This document shows positions 11,601-22,137 of a stretch of DNA of 28,709 bases, one piece after another. Both the position numbers and the translations under genes were made by a program. Source of the DNA: Penium margaritaceum (Eukaryota > Streptophyta > Zygnematophyceae > Desmidiales > Peniaceae); assembly GCA_023375785.1 (NCBI GenBank), contig SZWC01023303.1, forward strand, positions 8,936 through 37,644, written 5' to 3'. Under the pieces are notes generated by a model. That model did no database searches and was not told the origin of the DNA. It saw only the letters and a list, made by a program, of their open reading frames with translations. Each line of letters opens with the position of its first letter. Positions within the stretch are counted from its first letter, which is position 1.

Positions 11601-12110
11601 TTTTTGCAGGCTCCACGTGCAAGAGCCCTTCATGCGGCTGTGCGAGAGGTGTGATACGTGGTCTCCACACCGTACCTCAGACTCTGTTTTTGTCGACAGT
11701 GTTCGGTGGTCCTTGACGCCTACACTGACAGTGACTGGGCTTGGAGCCCAGATGGGCGCAGCCGTACTAACTACGTGTTTCTGCTCGGTGGTACCGCTTT
11801 GTCTTGGCGAAGCGGGAAGAAGGGCTGCATCGCACGTAGTTCGTCGGAGGCAGAGTACGTTGCTTTGGACGCAAGGGCTGCTGAGGCAGTATGGCTGCAG
11901 CGCTTGTTCCTTGTGCTTGGGCAGTCAGTACCCGCCATTATGCTGCGTTGCGACAACCAGAGTGCTCTCGCCATTGCGGAGAACTCCGGTGTGTTTCATG
12001 CTCACACAAAGGACATTGCGGTTGAGCATCACTTCATTCGTGATCTAGTGGAGTGACGCGTGATCTCCGTCATGTGGGTTGGCACTGACATGCAGCGTAC
12101 TAATTTTGAC
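11601..12110 (+). pseudogene. rnh: Copia-A RNase H remnant
   Basis: The RNase H domain would degrade the RNA strand of the replication hybrid. Visible blocks are AYTDSDWA, LSWRSGKKGCIARSS, EAEYVAL, LRCDNQSALAIAEN and VEHHFIRD, which carry the expected acidic residues. TGA at 11652-11654 falls where both siblings have Arg, and TGA also falls at 12054-12056. After it the frame reads the WVGTDMQ end motif and then runs into the CA-rich repeat, so the normal C-terminus and polypurine tract are missing. Confidence 0.9.
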
Positions 12111-12116
12111 CCAGTG

Positions 12117-12236
12117 GCACACACACATGCACACACACATGCACACACACAGGCACTCACACAGGCACACACACAGGCACACACCCAGGCACACACAGGG
12201 GCATACACAGGCGCACACACAGGCGCACACACAGGT
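12117..12236 (+). repeat. CA-rich minisatellite at the Copia-A 3' end
   Basis: This is about 120 bp of ACACACATGC-, ACACACAGGC- and ACACAGGCGC-type units of roughly 10-12 bp. It replaces the sequence expected after RNase H, where the C-terminus, polypurine tract and 3' LTR would begin. Frames through it are simple His/Thr or Val/Cys repeats and are not genes. Confidence 0.9.
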
Positions 12237-12267
12237 GAGACGGGGTCAATGCATTCCGGCATCCCTG

Positions 12268-13175
12268 TTGGCTTGTTAGGAGCTAGGAGAGTTTTCTCGC
12301 TGAGCTGAGAAGGCACTAACTCGCTGAAAGTTCCTGGTGGCCATTCGGTGGCTGTAGGGCTTTGCCCCATGCCTAAGCGTGGTTGAGAGTGGGATATGGG
12401 TCTGTGCCTCATCTGTTTGTGTCACTCACTATTGGGTTTGTACCAGTGCTGCACCCGGTGGCTGTAGTAGTGCTTCCAATATTCGGAAAGCCGTGCGTGA
12501 TGTCTAGACGCTGATTTCGAGATTTTCTTGCACTGCTCGTGTTTTTTGGGTGGTCGAGAACCTAGCACTCGGAGAGCTGTTCTGGTGCCTTGAGGAGACC
12601 ATCGTTGATTGTTATCATGGTTTACCCATTGTGTTCTCCCTGCTGACTCGTTTGGATTCAGCGGGGGTGACGGGGCCTGGCGCGACTAGCTGCCGGCATC
12701 CTTACATAAGCCCAACGGGGGCTCATTTGTATTCGTATCCTTGTTCTTTCAAATTATATGTTCCAGACTTTGCCAAATTTTTGCGGTCCTGCATTGCACT
12801 CACACACAGAGCTCATGTTGTTATTTGCATGGGCCTGCATGCCCTAGTTTATTTCCAACTCCTTGCCTGCCAGAAAATAGGTCTATTTTCTGATTGGATG
12901 GTTCGCAGAGTAACAAGCTCCATAGAGCTGGGGGGAGCTAGAACTTGGAGGGGTCTCCCATTGCTGTTTATTCTGAGTCCATAATCAATCATTTCCAGTT
13001 TTCAGCTGTTGTTTGAAACTAACTCTGGCGCGCACAGGTGCGAGTTACAAACACCACAACTCTCACACTTGGGCTTTGGTGTAGCAGACTGAGGGGGCAG
13101 CTTAAGCAACAAGCGTGGGTTCCTTTACGCTGCATCAACAAGGCTGCTGCCCTGGCCTGCTGCTATAGGAGAATT
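12268..13175 (+). repeat. LTR-like block (TGTTGG...CTAGCTCA)
   Basis: The block starts TGTTGG and ends CA. Its last roughly 310 bp (12863-13174) are clearly homologous, in inverted orientation, to 23391-23712, the end of the insertion inside the Copia-B 5' LTR. The shared stretches include CCAGAAAATAGGTCTA, GAGCTAGAACTTGGAGGGG and CAGACTGAGGGGGCA. Between the two copies the left part is much more diverged. It sits where a Copia-A 3' LTR would be, but I cannot match it to the sequence before 4235. It could be a solo LTR of another family or the 3' LTR of a chimeric element. No coding domain is seen in it. Confidence 0.6.
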
Positions 13176-13380
13176 CTAGCTCAGTTTGAGTGTGGTCTTC
13201 TGTGGTCCTTTGCACTTTAGGGTTTCTCCTACATGATGTGTGTGTGGAACCGCATGCCGCATGGTCCTCTTCTAGACCATGTCACACCGTACAGGTTTTG
13301 TTCCGCCATCGCGGCGATTGCCGTCTCGCTTGTGTTTGGGGGTCCCTTGCCTGCGTCTGGTACACCAAGGAGTAACAAGG
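13176..13380 (+). pseudogene. Orphan copia integrase C-terminal fragment
   Basis: Translation across two frames gives GFSYMMCVWNRMPHGPLLDHVTPY and then CRLACVWGSLACVWYTKE, matching the Copia-A integrase segment at about 7960-8120 with strong decay (an internal TAG at 13218, a frameshift and a TAA). It stops exactly where the Copia-B 3' LTR begins at 13381, so it is either the target of the Copia-B insertion or its truncated flank. The other half would lie past Copia-B and Copia-C, outside the window. Confidence 0.75.
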
Positions 13381-13972
13381 TGTAGGTAGCAGCAACTATT
13401 GAGCTAGCACACAAGTAAGCAAGCGAGTGTGCGACGGGGTGACACCATGAATTGGGACAAGCTCACTTAAACACACAGAAGGTAAGCGGAAGCCAAGTCA
13501 GTGAGTAACAGGTGAGCGAGGTGGTAACTGCCATTTGACAGGGCCACCCACGGGAGGCATTCAACGTGGGTACCGGACGCCACCCATGGATCGAACCTGG
13601 AGCGATCGAGCTCCAAGCGATTTCTCACACGACGGTACAACCTGACGTACGGTCCAGAGGGATCCACAACCTGGTTCACCACTCTACAAGCATGCAAGTG
13701 TGTGAAGCTTCAACCAAACCACACGCATGCAATCCTATAAAATTTATTCTCCATTTTGGTTTGCAAAGTCATCACTAAACTAAGGCTTGTAACGGGGTTG
13801 GTGCTGTGGCCACCGACTGATACCTTGATGGTCGCACCACCACTGTGTGCCGCATGACGTGTCACAGTTTTGCACCAGAAAGCCTAAGTCCAGCTTAATC
13901 ACCTGAAGTGATGATGTGGGTGTGTGAGTGGAGACAAGAGGGCACTTGCATGTGTCACAACTATAACCAACA
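13381..13972 (-). repeat. 3' LTR of Copia-B
   Basis: 592 bp, TG at 13381 to CA at 13972. It aligns with 22935-23389 joined to 24247-24373. It lies directly beside the polypurine tract at 13973-13979. It contains GGATCGAACC (13588-13597), a tRNA box B-like motif on the minus strand, and on the minus strand an AATAAATTTTATA stretch (13736-13748) that is not kept in the 5' copy. Confidence 0.92.
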
Positions 13973-13979
13973 CTCCCCC
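13973..13979 (-). promoter_or_regulatory. Polypurine tract of Copia-B
   Basis: On the minus strand this reads GGGGGAG, followed at once by the LTR start TGTTGG. This is the expected position and composition for the plus-strand primer of reverse transcription. The same arrangement occurs at 24961-24967 in Copia-C. Confidence 0.85.
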
Positions 13980-14058
13980 ATGACCCACAAACAAACAATG
14001 TACACAAATGCACAGAGAAAGAGCACATCACAAGACAGCGAGACGTACACGACACATG

Positions 14059-14700
14059 TCAACCAGGGGTGTCGCGTGAGCACAACAGACCAACAGCATA
14101 CACAGTCGCTTTGAACATGCCACTGCTGAGAGATTTGGAAAAAACGTCTGCACGCTGCTAACGAGTGTCGACCCAGACCACCTGAACTTCTCCAGTTGCA
14201 ATGCTCTCATGCACAAAATGATGTTCAATGTTGATGTGCTTTGTGCGAGAATGATGCATGCCATTGTGCTCGGCGATTGCCTTTGCACTCTGGTTGTCAC
14301 AACAAAGAGTGATGTAGTGGATGGGAACACGCAGTTGTTGTAACAGACGGGACAGCCACCGACTCTCACACGTACCTGCACCGAGTGCCACGTACTCAGC
14401 CTCAGTGGAGCTTCGAGCAACACAGCCTTGTTTACCACTTTTCTAAGAAACAGCAGTCCTAGCAATGAGAAAAATGTAGCCATTGCAATTGCGGGCATCC
14501 GTGTCATGTGCCCAATCACTCTCTGTGTATCCGTCTACCACCACAGACGGCGGTGCACGATCGCACAATCCCAACCGTGCGGTGGACAGTGCGTAGCGGA
14601 TCACGCGCAGTGCTGCCTCAAGATGTTTCTGGCGCGGCTGTAGGGAGAACTGGGTAAGAAAGTAGACCGAGAAGGCCATGTCAAACCAAGTGGCAGTAGC
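14059..14700 (-). pseudogene. rnh: Copia-B RNase H remnant
   Basis: The minus-strand frame is continuous with RT. It shows the GYTESDWAHD block (the siblings have TDSDWA or TDIDWA, so an Asp is Glu), TEAEYVALGAGTCE, LCCDNQSAKAIAE, the HINIEHHFV segment and VVWVDTR. TAG at 14445-14443 falls where both siblings have the Trp of LSW or VSW. TAG at 14160-14158 follows VDTR. The terminal stop is TGA at 14061-14059, about 80 bp before the polypurine tract. Confidence 0.9.
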
Positions 14701-15798
14701 AAGGTACATGAGGACCACACTGAGATAGTCGGTGACATCAACAATCTCCCCCAGCTGTACTGAATCGAGTGACTTCAGCAGACGCTGACCTGTTGGAGTC
14801 ATTAGTGTGGTTGCGATGGGAACGTCAGCAAGTAGGGGTGCAAAGCCCTCCCCCAGTGTGCGGATGTGCACTGCCTAGTGCACGTGCACGGTGCAACGTT
14901 GGCGATCACGCTCAAGCTCCAGACCCAGGAACACCCGCACAGGACCCAGGTCCTTCATTTTGTATGCAGACTGCAGCAAGCTCTTCATTGACTGGAAAGC
15001 TGCGAGACTGGGTGAGGCAATGAGCAGATCATCAGCGTAGATGAAGACGGCCACAAATGGCTCTAAGGGGGCACTCAAGAAGAGTGCGGGATCGACCGTG
15101 CTGTGATGGTAACCTCCACGCTCAAGGGTGGAGGAGATCTCCATGTTCCAACAACGCGGTGACTGCTTGAGCCCATAGAGAGCCTTGCGCAGTCGCCAGA
15201 CCTTGTTTGTGCCATCGGTGAACCTCGGTGGCTGCACCATGTAGATTTCCTCGTCAAGCTTCCCATGTAGGAAAATGTTGTTGACATCCATCTACTCTAC
15301 TTCTTAGTCATGCTGGGCATCGAGACTCAGCAGTGCTCGAGCAGTGGTATACCTCCCGACTGGTGCAAAGGTCTCATCAAAGTCAATTCCATGGATCTGG
15401 GAGAAGCCCTAAGCAGTGAGACGAGCCTTGTACCGGTCGGCCCTCCCATCGGGCTTCAGTTTGCGCCGAGGCAACTATCGGACAGAGATTGCCTTGCGGC
15501 CCGCAGGGAGGTCCACGAGCTCAAAGATCCCATGCTCCTTGAGGGTCGTGAGCTCCTCCTACATGGCCTTCTCCCAGAGGTCAACGTCAGCTGCCTCGCG
15601 AGCCTGGCGAACAGTGGTCGGATTAGGAGGAAGAGTGGGGAGGCCAGAGACCGCAAAACAAGCAGCAATGAACCCGGCGACGGAGGACTCAAGAGCACTA
15701 TGGAACTCATGGGCGACGAGAGCATAGCTGCCTGCTGAGTTGGGATGCACGACGCTCATAGAAAGGCCAAGAGCATCAAGACCGGTGGGTCCCAGCAA
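14701..15798 (-). pseudogene. rt: Copia-B reverse transcriptase remnant
   Basis: All RT blocks are present in one frame: ELVDLPAGRKA, RYKARL, GFSQIHGIDFDE, MDVNNIFLHG, YGLKQSPRCWN and KMKDLGPVRVFLG. The active site reads YADD (15039-15028) instead of YVDD. Premature stops are TAG 15561, TAG 15477 (Trp position), TAG 15411, TAA 15306 (Trp in both siblings), TAG 15294 (Gln in both siblings) and TAG 14877 (Gln in both siblings); each number is the first base on the minus strand. No frameshift is needed from 16280 down to 14059. Confidence 0.92.
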
Positions 15799-16290
15799 GG
15801 GGCCAGCTGTGGAGGACGAGACGCTGGAGCGCGTGACCCGTTGAGTGGACTAAGAGACAGGCTCAGTAGGCGTCCCAGAGGAGCGTGAGCGTCCACGGGA
15901 GGACAGTGAGGGTTGAGCTGAGTGAGAAGAGAGGAGAGCACGCAGTCTCCCTCCACGAGTATAGGGCTCAGGCCCAGGAATCGCAGTCTGGGGTGCTTCA
16001 CCGCCAATGGCGTCAACCACCGGCGAAGACTCTGACTCAGGGATCAAGGCGAGGGTGGAATGTATAGGAGACTGCGTGTGAGGGGGTGCCGAGTGGGGGG
16101 ACTCGAGACCACCAGCGGGCAGCTGGGACAACACGGAATCAGTAGAATCAGAAGGGGAGGACGAGGACTTCTCCGAGGAGGAGTCCTCGTTTTCATTGTC
16201 CGTGGTGGGAATAAGAGGGAGTGCCGTGTGAGAGGGAGAGAAGGACGCTCGGAGATCGGAGGCTGGAATAGACACACCCCCCCCCAAGCT
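15799..16290 (-). pseudogene. Copia-B Ser/Pro-rich linker between integrase and RT
   Basis: This low-complexity stretch is rich in Ser, Pro and Glu and includes YTRGGRLRALLSS, which resembles the YTRGSRLRAI segment of Copia-C just before its RT. TAG lies at 15852-15850. The run of nine C at 16277-16285 is the point where the integrase frame and the linker/RT frame part, so a one-base slip there is likely. Confidence 0.75.
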
Positions 16291-17622
16291 GACGTAGCAA
16301 GGAGAGAGAGGAAGGAGGAGGGACATGTGACAAGTCACGAGGAAAGACATCCTCGAAGAACAGGGCATCATGGGATTCAACAACGCGAGAGCGGTCAGAG
16401 TCCCAGAAGCGCCATGCTTTCGACATGGTCGAGACACCAAGGAAAGTTGAAAGATGAGCGCGAGGGCTTAGTTTGTCGTCGCGGACATCTTCGTGTAGCC
16501 AAACGGCAGCGATACAACCCCAAACACGAGCAAGACGAAGGTCAACACGACGGCCGTACCAGCTCTCAATGGGGGTGACGTGACGAGGGAGTGGACCGTG
16601 AGAAACACGGTTCCACACCCAGGTCATGTAGGACATGGCCTCGAAAGAGAAGATGTGGTAGAGAGAGGACTCACTAAGGAGAGTGCGTACACCGTCAGCA
16701 AGGGTGCGGTTCCAACATTCAGATACGCCATTTTGTTGGGATGTGTATGGAGCCAAAGGTTCCATACACACCCCACGAGACGTCAAGAAATCGGCAGTAG
16801 GACCCATGAATTCCCCACCATGATTACAACGAAAGAATTTCAGACAACGACCACAGGCCAGTTCGGCTTGAGGCAACCAAGACTCGAGCGTGGGGCAGAC
16901 ATCCCTTTTTTGCCAAAGGGCAAAGACCCAGCGCATGCGAGAGAAGTCATTGATGAGACAGAGTACATAGCGGCCAATCCCCCAAGGGCGTCATGGGCGA
17001 GGGGTCCCATGACGTCCGTATGCAAGAGGTCAAGAGGGTGAGACGTGCGAGACTCTGAGGTGGAAAAAGGGGAACGGTGTATTTTTCCCTGGGCAGATTC
17101 AAGATAGTCATTGGGACAAGGAGCAGAAAACGTGTCGGCGTCAAGGCCATGAGCAGGCTTGTCGCAAAGCAAGCTATCAACTGCAGTAGTGTGAATGTGA
17201 CAGAGACGGCGATGAAGCAACTGTGCATGTGCCAGAGTGAGAGAGTGTGCCACATGAACAAGTGTAGTCGTGTCTGGGTGGGGTGCAAACAATGGCACAC
17301 GATACAAGCGATCGCAACGAGTGCAACGCAATAGGACACAGTCGTTGGTGCGATGCAGCACAGATGTAATGTCGTAACTGGAGGAGAAATCCATGCCCTG
17401 ATCGTCGAGAGTCGTAAGAGACAATAGACTGAGCTCAAGAGTGGGCACGTATGAAACATCGGATAGAAAGATCTCCCCCCCACGACCAACAAAGCGGACA
17501 ACACCAACGCCCTGGAGAGGTAGGAGCTGACCACTGCCAGTGCGGACAAAGCGGACAGAGCCAACAGGATCCAGAGAAACAAACGAGGAATGACAAGATA
17601 TCATGTGGTGGGTGGCCCCTGA
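16291..17622 (-). pseudogene. int: Copia-B integrase remnant with GAG-pre region
   Basis: The GAG-pre region reads LHRRLCHIHTTAV and then DYLESAQGKIHR; Copia-C has DCLDCASGKMHR, so the Cys pair is lost. The first catalytic Asp remains in LLHTDVMGPL. A one-base loss in the C-run at 16979-16983 shifts the frame. The second Asp is Asn (16825-16823, FFRCNHGGEF against FRSDRGGEF). The Glu remains in NGVSECWN, though the Arg next to it is Cys. The C-terminal part (RRVDLRLARVWGCIAAVWL, SKAWRFWDSDRSRVVES) is well preserved. Loss of the second Asp should block strand transfer. Confidence 0.92.
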
Positions 17623-17740
17623 ATCAAGGATCCAGAAGCCACCCATCACGCGGACAGACGCAGGGTCACGACTCACAACGGCGATGGCAGAGAGAGGAAG
17701 AAGGCACTGACCGCATGCAGCAAGACAAAGAGGTAGACTG
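17600..17740 (-). pseudogene. pro: Copia-B protease active-site region
   Basis: The motif FWILDSGATHHM is intact, with the catalytic Asp at 17625-17623, followed by TGSGQLLPLQGVGVVRFVG and a VSYVPTLELSLLSL segment running into the integrase region. Upstream, a WIEQWQS segment (near 17745) is in another frame, so a frameshift lies near 17735. Of the three protease copies in the window, only this one has both the Trp and the Asp of the WIxDSG motif. Confidence 0.88.
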
Positions 17741-20737
17741 CCACTGCTCAATCCAGGGGACATCGGCTGGGTAACAACCTTGAACATGACCAAGTGACGA
17801 ACCACGGAGAGAAGAATCACCATCACACGCAAGCGCCCCCACAGATGAAGGCACACTCTCACCTCCCTAATCACGGACGTGTCGCTGGTGGACGGCATAA
17901 GAGAGGGCGGAGTCCAGCTGGCGGGCGTCGTCTGACGGGCCAGTGATGACAACGCCAGAGGAGGGGTGTTGAGATGGGCCGGTGGACGATACCCACGGTG
18001 GAGGAGAGCAGAATCCGGACGGGGACCCAAAGTAGACTGGAACGCCAAGCCTAGGAGGCCACCCCCAGGGAGTGGGTGGAGTCGGTGGAGTCAGGGTAGT
18101 ACAGTAGGCAACAGTTGTCAAGGAGGAGGACGAAGTGGGTCCGATGGTCACAGTGGATGTGGAGGAGCAAGTGGAACCTCCACCTGACCCTGTGGAGCGG
18201 GCCCAATGTGCGCGCATGGCTGAGGCAAGGCGGGCATCATCAGGAGGCGCGGGGCACTTGGGTACCGCATGACCAGTGGCACCGCAGCTTTAGCATATGA
18301 CAGTGCTGGAGGAGGGAGATGAAGATGCAGCACCATCACAGCCACAACCCTTGCTACCCCTGCCGTGACCACCACCCCCTGAGGTACCCCCTCGACCCTT
18401 GCCCTTGCCACCTCCTCCACCCTGTCCACCCCCTTGTGAAGCAAGAGACGTGGCTGTCATGGTGGAAGTGGCGGACGATGACGCAGGAGCAGAGGAAGAG
18501 GAAGAAGGGATGGCAGTGGTAGTTGCTACAACGGCGGTGCGGTGAATGCGTTTGTTCTGCAGCGAGCTCCACCAGTCTGTCAGACATTGGGAGGTGAATT
18601 CCCACAAGGCACCAATGCCGGGAGGTGCATTTGCTGGGACGGGGATGGCAGCCAGACGCTCAAGCTGAGTTGCCTTCACGTCCCTGAATATGTCGTTAAG
18701 TTCGGGGATGAGGCCGTTGACAATAGAAAGAATAGCGGGAAGTTTTTCCAGAGGCGGCCTTACCAAGGTCGCGCAGCAGTCGCACACTGCGAGCCCAGTA
18801 TGCGTCAGCAGTCTTGTCAGCATACATGGAGAGCGTGTTGAACTGGATAGTGAGCACGCTCTGAGCAGCATGGCCAGTCACTTTCGTGCGTCGCTGGATC
18901 AGTGCGTAGGAACCAATCGGGTCAACGGGGGTGCGACGCACAGTTTCCGCGTTGTTGGACCTAATTTTGTCTGTGAGATCATCAGGCCCACCACGAATGA
19001 GGGCACAGACAGCGCAGGCGGACTCAGACTCAACAGGCACGAAAGGCAGGTTAGCAGAGGGGTTGGGCTCATGGTAGTATTCCCATAGCTGCTCCCCCTA
19101 CGCCCAGGCATTGAACCGAACCTCCTGGGACTGGAAGGTAAGGTTAGAGGTGAAGTGAGGTGGGTTTGAGTCAAATTCAGGCTTGCGCTGCACTGATGGG
19201 ACAAGTGCTTTGGCTACGGCTGCGCTGGCGGCAACGGCAACTGCAAGAGGATCAGATTAGGATGAGCTAGTGGCGGCGGATGCGGAAGCGGGTGAAATGG
19301 AGAATGTTGCAGCAATGCCAGCAGACGGTGTGCCGAGCAAGGTGGGTTGGAGGTGGTTAAGGACCAAATCAGCAATGTGATCCGCGAAGGTTTCTTGGTC
19401 AGCCTGCTCAGCATGCAGTTTTTCCTCGGCAGTGTGCTGAGCAGTGAGCGCAGTTTGGAGGGCAGTATGCTCANGCCGTTGACAATAGAAAGAATAGCGG
19501 GAAGTTTTTCCAGAGGCGGCCTTACCAAGGTCGCGCAGCAGTCGCACACTGCGAGCCCAGTATGCGTCAGCAGTCTTGTCAGCATACATGGAGAGCGTGT
19601 TGAACTGGATAGTGAGCACGCTCTGAGCAGCATGGCCAGTCACTTTCGTGCGTCGCTGGATCAGTGCGTAGGAACCAATCGGGTCAACGGGGGTGCGACG
19701 CACAGTTTCCGCGTTGTTGGACCTGATTTTGTCTGTGAGATCATCAGGCCCACCACGAATGAGGGCACAGACAGCGCAGGCGGACTCAGACTCAACAGGC
19801 ACGAAAGGCAGGTTAGCGGAGGGGTTGGGCTCATGGTAGTATTCCCATAGCTCCTCCCCCTATGCCCAGGCATTGAACCGAACCTCCTGGGACTGGAAGG
19901 TAAGGTTAGAGGTGAAGTGAGGTGGGTTTGAGTCAAATTCAGGCTTGCGCTGCACTGATGGGACAAGTGCTTTGGCTACGGCTGCGCTGGCGGCAACGGC
20001 AACTGCAAGAGGATCAGAAGAGGATGAGCTAGTGGCGGCGGATGCGGAAGCGGGTGAAATGGAGAATGCTGCAGCAATGCCAGCAGACGGTGTGCCGAGC
20101 AAGGTGGGTTGGAGGTGGTTAAGGACCAAATCAGCAATGTGATCCGCGAAGGTTTCTTGGTCAGCCTGCTCAGCATGCAGTTTTTCCTCGGCAGTGTGCT
20201 GAGCAGTGAGCGCAGTCTGGAGGGCAGTATGCTCATGCTGCAACTCAGCCTGCAAGGCCGCGTATTGATTGTTGTCAACTCGCATGTTGCCAGCGATGCG
20301 ACTCTGCCGAAAGGGAAAATTTTTGGCAGAGTTTCCCCAACCCCAATGGGCGTGGGGAACGTGCGATAGGCGTGTTGGTAGTCCGCTGCAAGGCAACAAC
20401 CTGGTCACACAAACACACCAATGCAGAGATGGCAGGAAGAGAAGAAGAGACCAGGCTCACCAAGCACAACGGCGCAGTGAGAACAACGNGCGGATGCGGA
20501 AGCGGGTGAAATGGAGAATGTTGCAGCAATGCCAGCAGACGGTGTGCCGAGCAAGGTGGGTTGGAGGTGGTTAAGGACCAAATCAGCAATGTGATCCGCG
20601 AAGGTTTCTTGGTCAGCCTGCTCAGCATGCAGTTTTTCCTCGGCAGTGTGCTGAGCAGTGAGCGCAGTTTGGAGGGCAGTATGCTCATGCTGCAACTCAG
20701 CCTGCAAGGCCGCGTATTGATCGTTGTCAACTCGCAT
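17741..20737 (-). pseudogene. gag: Copia-B gag (capsid and nucleocapsid), partly duplicated at Ns
   Basis: A probable start ATG lies at 20737-20735 (also 20285-20283 in the duplicated copy), beginning MRVDNxQYAALQAELQHEH, a Gln/Ala/Glu-rich likely coiled coil. It continues through ALVPSVQRKPEFDSNPPHFT, FNAWA then TAG, LWEYYHEPNPSANLPFVPVES, the IQFNTLSMYADKTADAYW capsid segment, a Gly/Lys-rich linker and a zinc knuckle at 18295-18254 (Cys-X2-Cys-X4-His-X4-Cys) with TAA in its second position (18292-18290). TAG 17869-17867 replaces the Trp of VRDW seen in Copia-C. Frames shift near 18765. N junctions at 19474 and 20489 repeat 761 and 451 bp, so the true gene is about 1.2 kb shorter than drawn. 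Confidence 0.85.
19475..20488 (-). repeat. Second-variant duplicate of the Copia-B gag segment between two Ns
   Basis: 19475-20235 repeats 18713-19473 (761 bp). 20038-20488 is repeated at 20490-20940 (451 bp). There are only a few substitutions and no length change. At shared sites the third copy (for example GTTGCAGC near 20520 and CAGTTTGG near 20666) agrees with the first, not with this middle one (GCTGCAGC, CAGTCTGG). This is the same variant 1, variant 2, variant 1 pattern as in Copia-A. Confidence 0.88.
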
Positions 20738-22003
20738 GTTGCCAGCGATGCGACTCTGCCAAAAGGGAAAATTTTTGGCAGAGTTTCCCCAACCCCAATG
20801 GGCGTGGGGAACGTGCGATAGGCGTGTTGGTAGTCCGCTGCAAGGCAACAACCTGGTCACACAAACACACCAATGCAGAGATGGCAGGAAGAGAAGAAGA
20901 GACCAGGCTCACCAAGCACAACGGCGCAGTGAGAACAACGGTGGAAGAGCTGCTGCAGCTGAGAGGCTACAACTATAGCAACAGCTGATGCGGAGACGAT
21001 GAGGGAGGCCACTCTAGTCAACGCTGCAGCTGACAGGGTGGAGATGGGTGCAGCAGTCGAGATCAACAGTCGAATGTGCCGAGTCACTGAAGATGATGAG
21101 GAGGGCAAAGATGATGCTTGCAACGTGGAAGTGTTGATGGAGTCAACAGCGCTGGAGAGCGTTGTTGCCGCTGTCGCTGCTCACGAGGTAACTTTGTCTG
21201 CTGTAGCAGCTATCTGGGTCACTACGTTGATAGCAGCAGCTGCCAAGGGTCCTTGATCAACAGCAGCTACGGTGTAGGTCTCAACAGTTCTTCCACCAGT
21301 AGTGCTGGCTCGTGCACGTGTGGCACGTGTAGTGGCTGCAAAAGTAGACGCAACAACAGCTTTGGACACAAGTGCAGCATGCAGTGCAGTCAAAGTGTTA
21401 GGACATGATGAAGATGGTGACTCTGCGGCTCATGCGGCTGGAGAAGCGACACGGTGAGGAGTAGATGCCGTTGATGCTGCTCCACGAGGTGCAGACCGTA
21501 GACGTTGGTGGCGTGTCCTATGGGCAACGGGTGGGCTTGCCGATGAGTGAAGAGTCCTCTGGTCATGAGGTGGTGCCGTTGCTGGTTCATCTTGTGCCGT
21601 CGGAGAGTCGTCGGCGGCAGACGGACAGCCGTCCGTCCGCCGCCGTTGCTGAGCACTTGGCTGCCCGGAGGGCAGCCTAAGGTGCTAAGGGGTGCACTGG
21701 GATGAGCCTTGGTTGCTTTGGTGACGTGGCCGCAGTAGGTGTGTCGGCCGTAACTCGGACGACGAAGTGGATGGGGACTAACACAGCAGATGGGACGGCG
21801 GTGGTGATGTACCCGGCCCCACGCACAAGAGTCACGCACCACGTTAGACACAGGTACGGATTGTGATGTTGCTAGGAGTGCACAGGCGGCCAGTGGAAGA
21901 CAGGTCCGGCAGTAGGTGCCACCAAGTGGCGGCACCTATGCGTGTGCAGGGGCCGAAACTCGGCGGGGTGCGTGGGTGCGGCAGCGGAGGTGTGCTGGTC
22001 CAC

Positions 22004-22004
22004 N
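22004..22004. other. Single-N junction with a 261-bp flanking duplication
   Basis: 21743-22003 is repeated at 22005-22265 with a handful of substitutions (for example GGGGCCGAAACTCGG against GGGGTCAAAACTCAG) and no length change. The repeat starts exactly after the N, as for an unmerged contig overlap. Confidence 0.88.
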
Positions 22005-22137
22005 GTCGGCCGTAACTCGGACGACGAAGTGGATGGGGACTAACACAGCAGATGGGACGGCAGTGGTGATGTACCCGGCCCCACGCACAAGAGTCACGCA
22101 CCACGTTAGACACAGGTACGGATTGTGATGTTGCTAG

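Larger units (their letters stand above)
3121..12236 (+). mobile_element. Copia-A, degenerate Ty1/copia retrotransposon
   Basis: The order is candidate LTR, primer-binding site, leader, gag, protease, integrase, RT and RNase H, which is the Ty1/copia order (integrase before RT). Many stops, several frameshifts and lost catalytic residues make it non-autonomous. Two single-N junctions at 9210 and 10607 inflate its length by about 1.56 kb of probably artefactual duplication. The 3' end runs into a CA-rich minisatellite, and no matching 3' LTR is visible. Confidence 0.9.

Noticed and set aside
12045..12308. His/Thr-rich and Cys/Val-rich frames
   Set aside because: They are translations of the CA minisatellite after RNase H.
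13588..13610. tRNA gene inside the Copia-B LTR
   Set aside because: Only a box B-like stretch is present. I find no acceptor stem, anticodon arm or box A at suitable distance.
21390..21935. 181-codon minus-strand frame as an extra gene in the Copia-B leader
   Set aside because: It has low-complexity composition and no recognisable domain, and its duplicate at the N junction does not preserve it. A chance frame in GC-rich leader is simpler.
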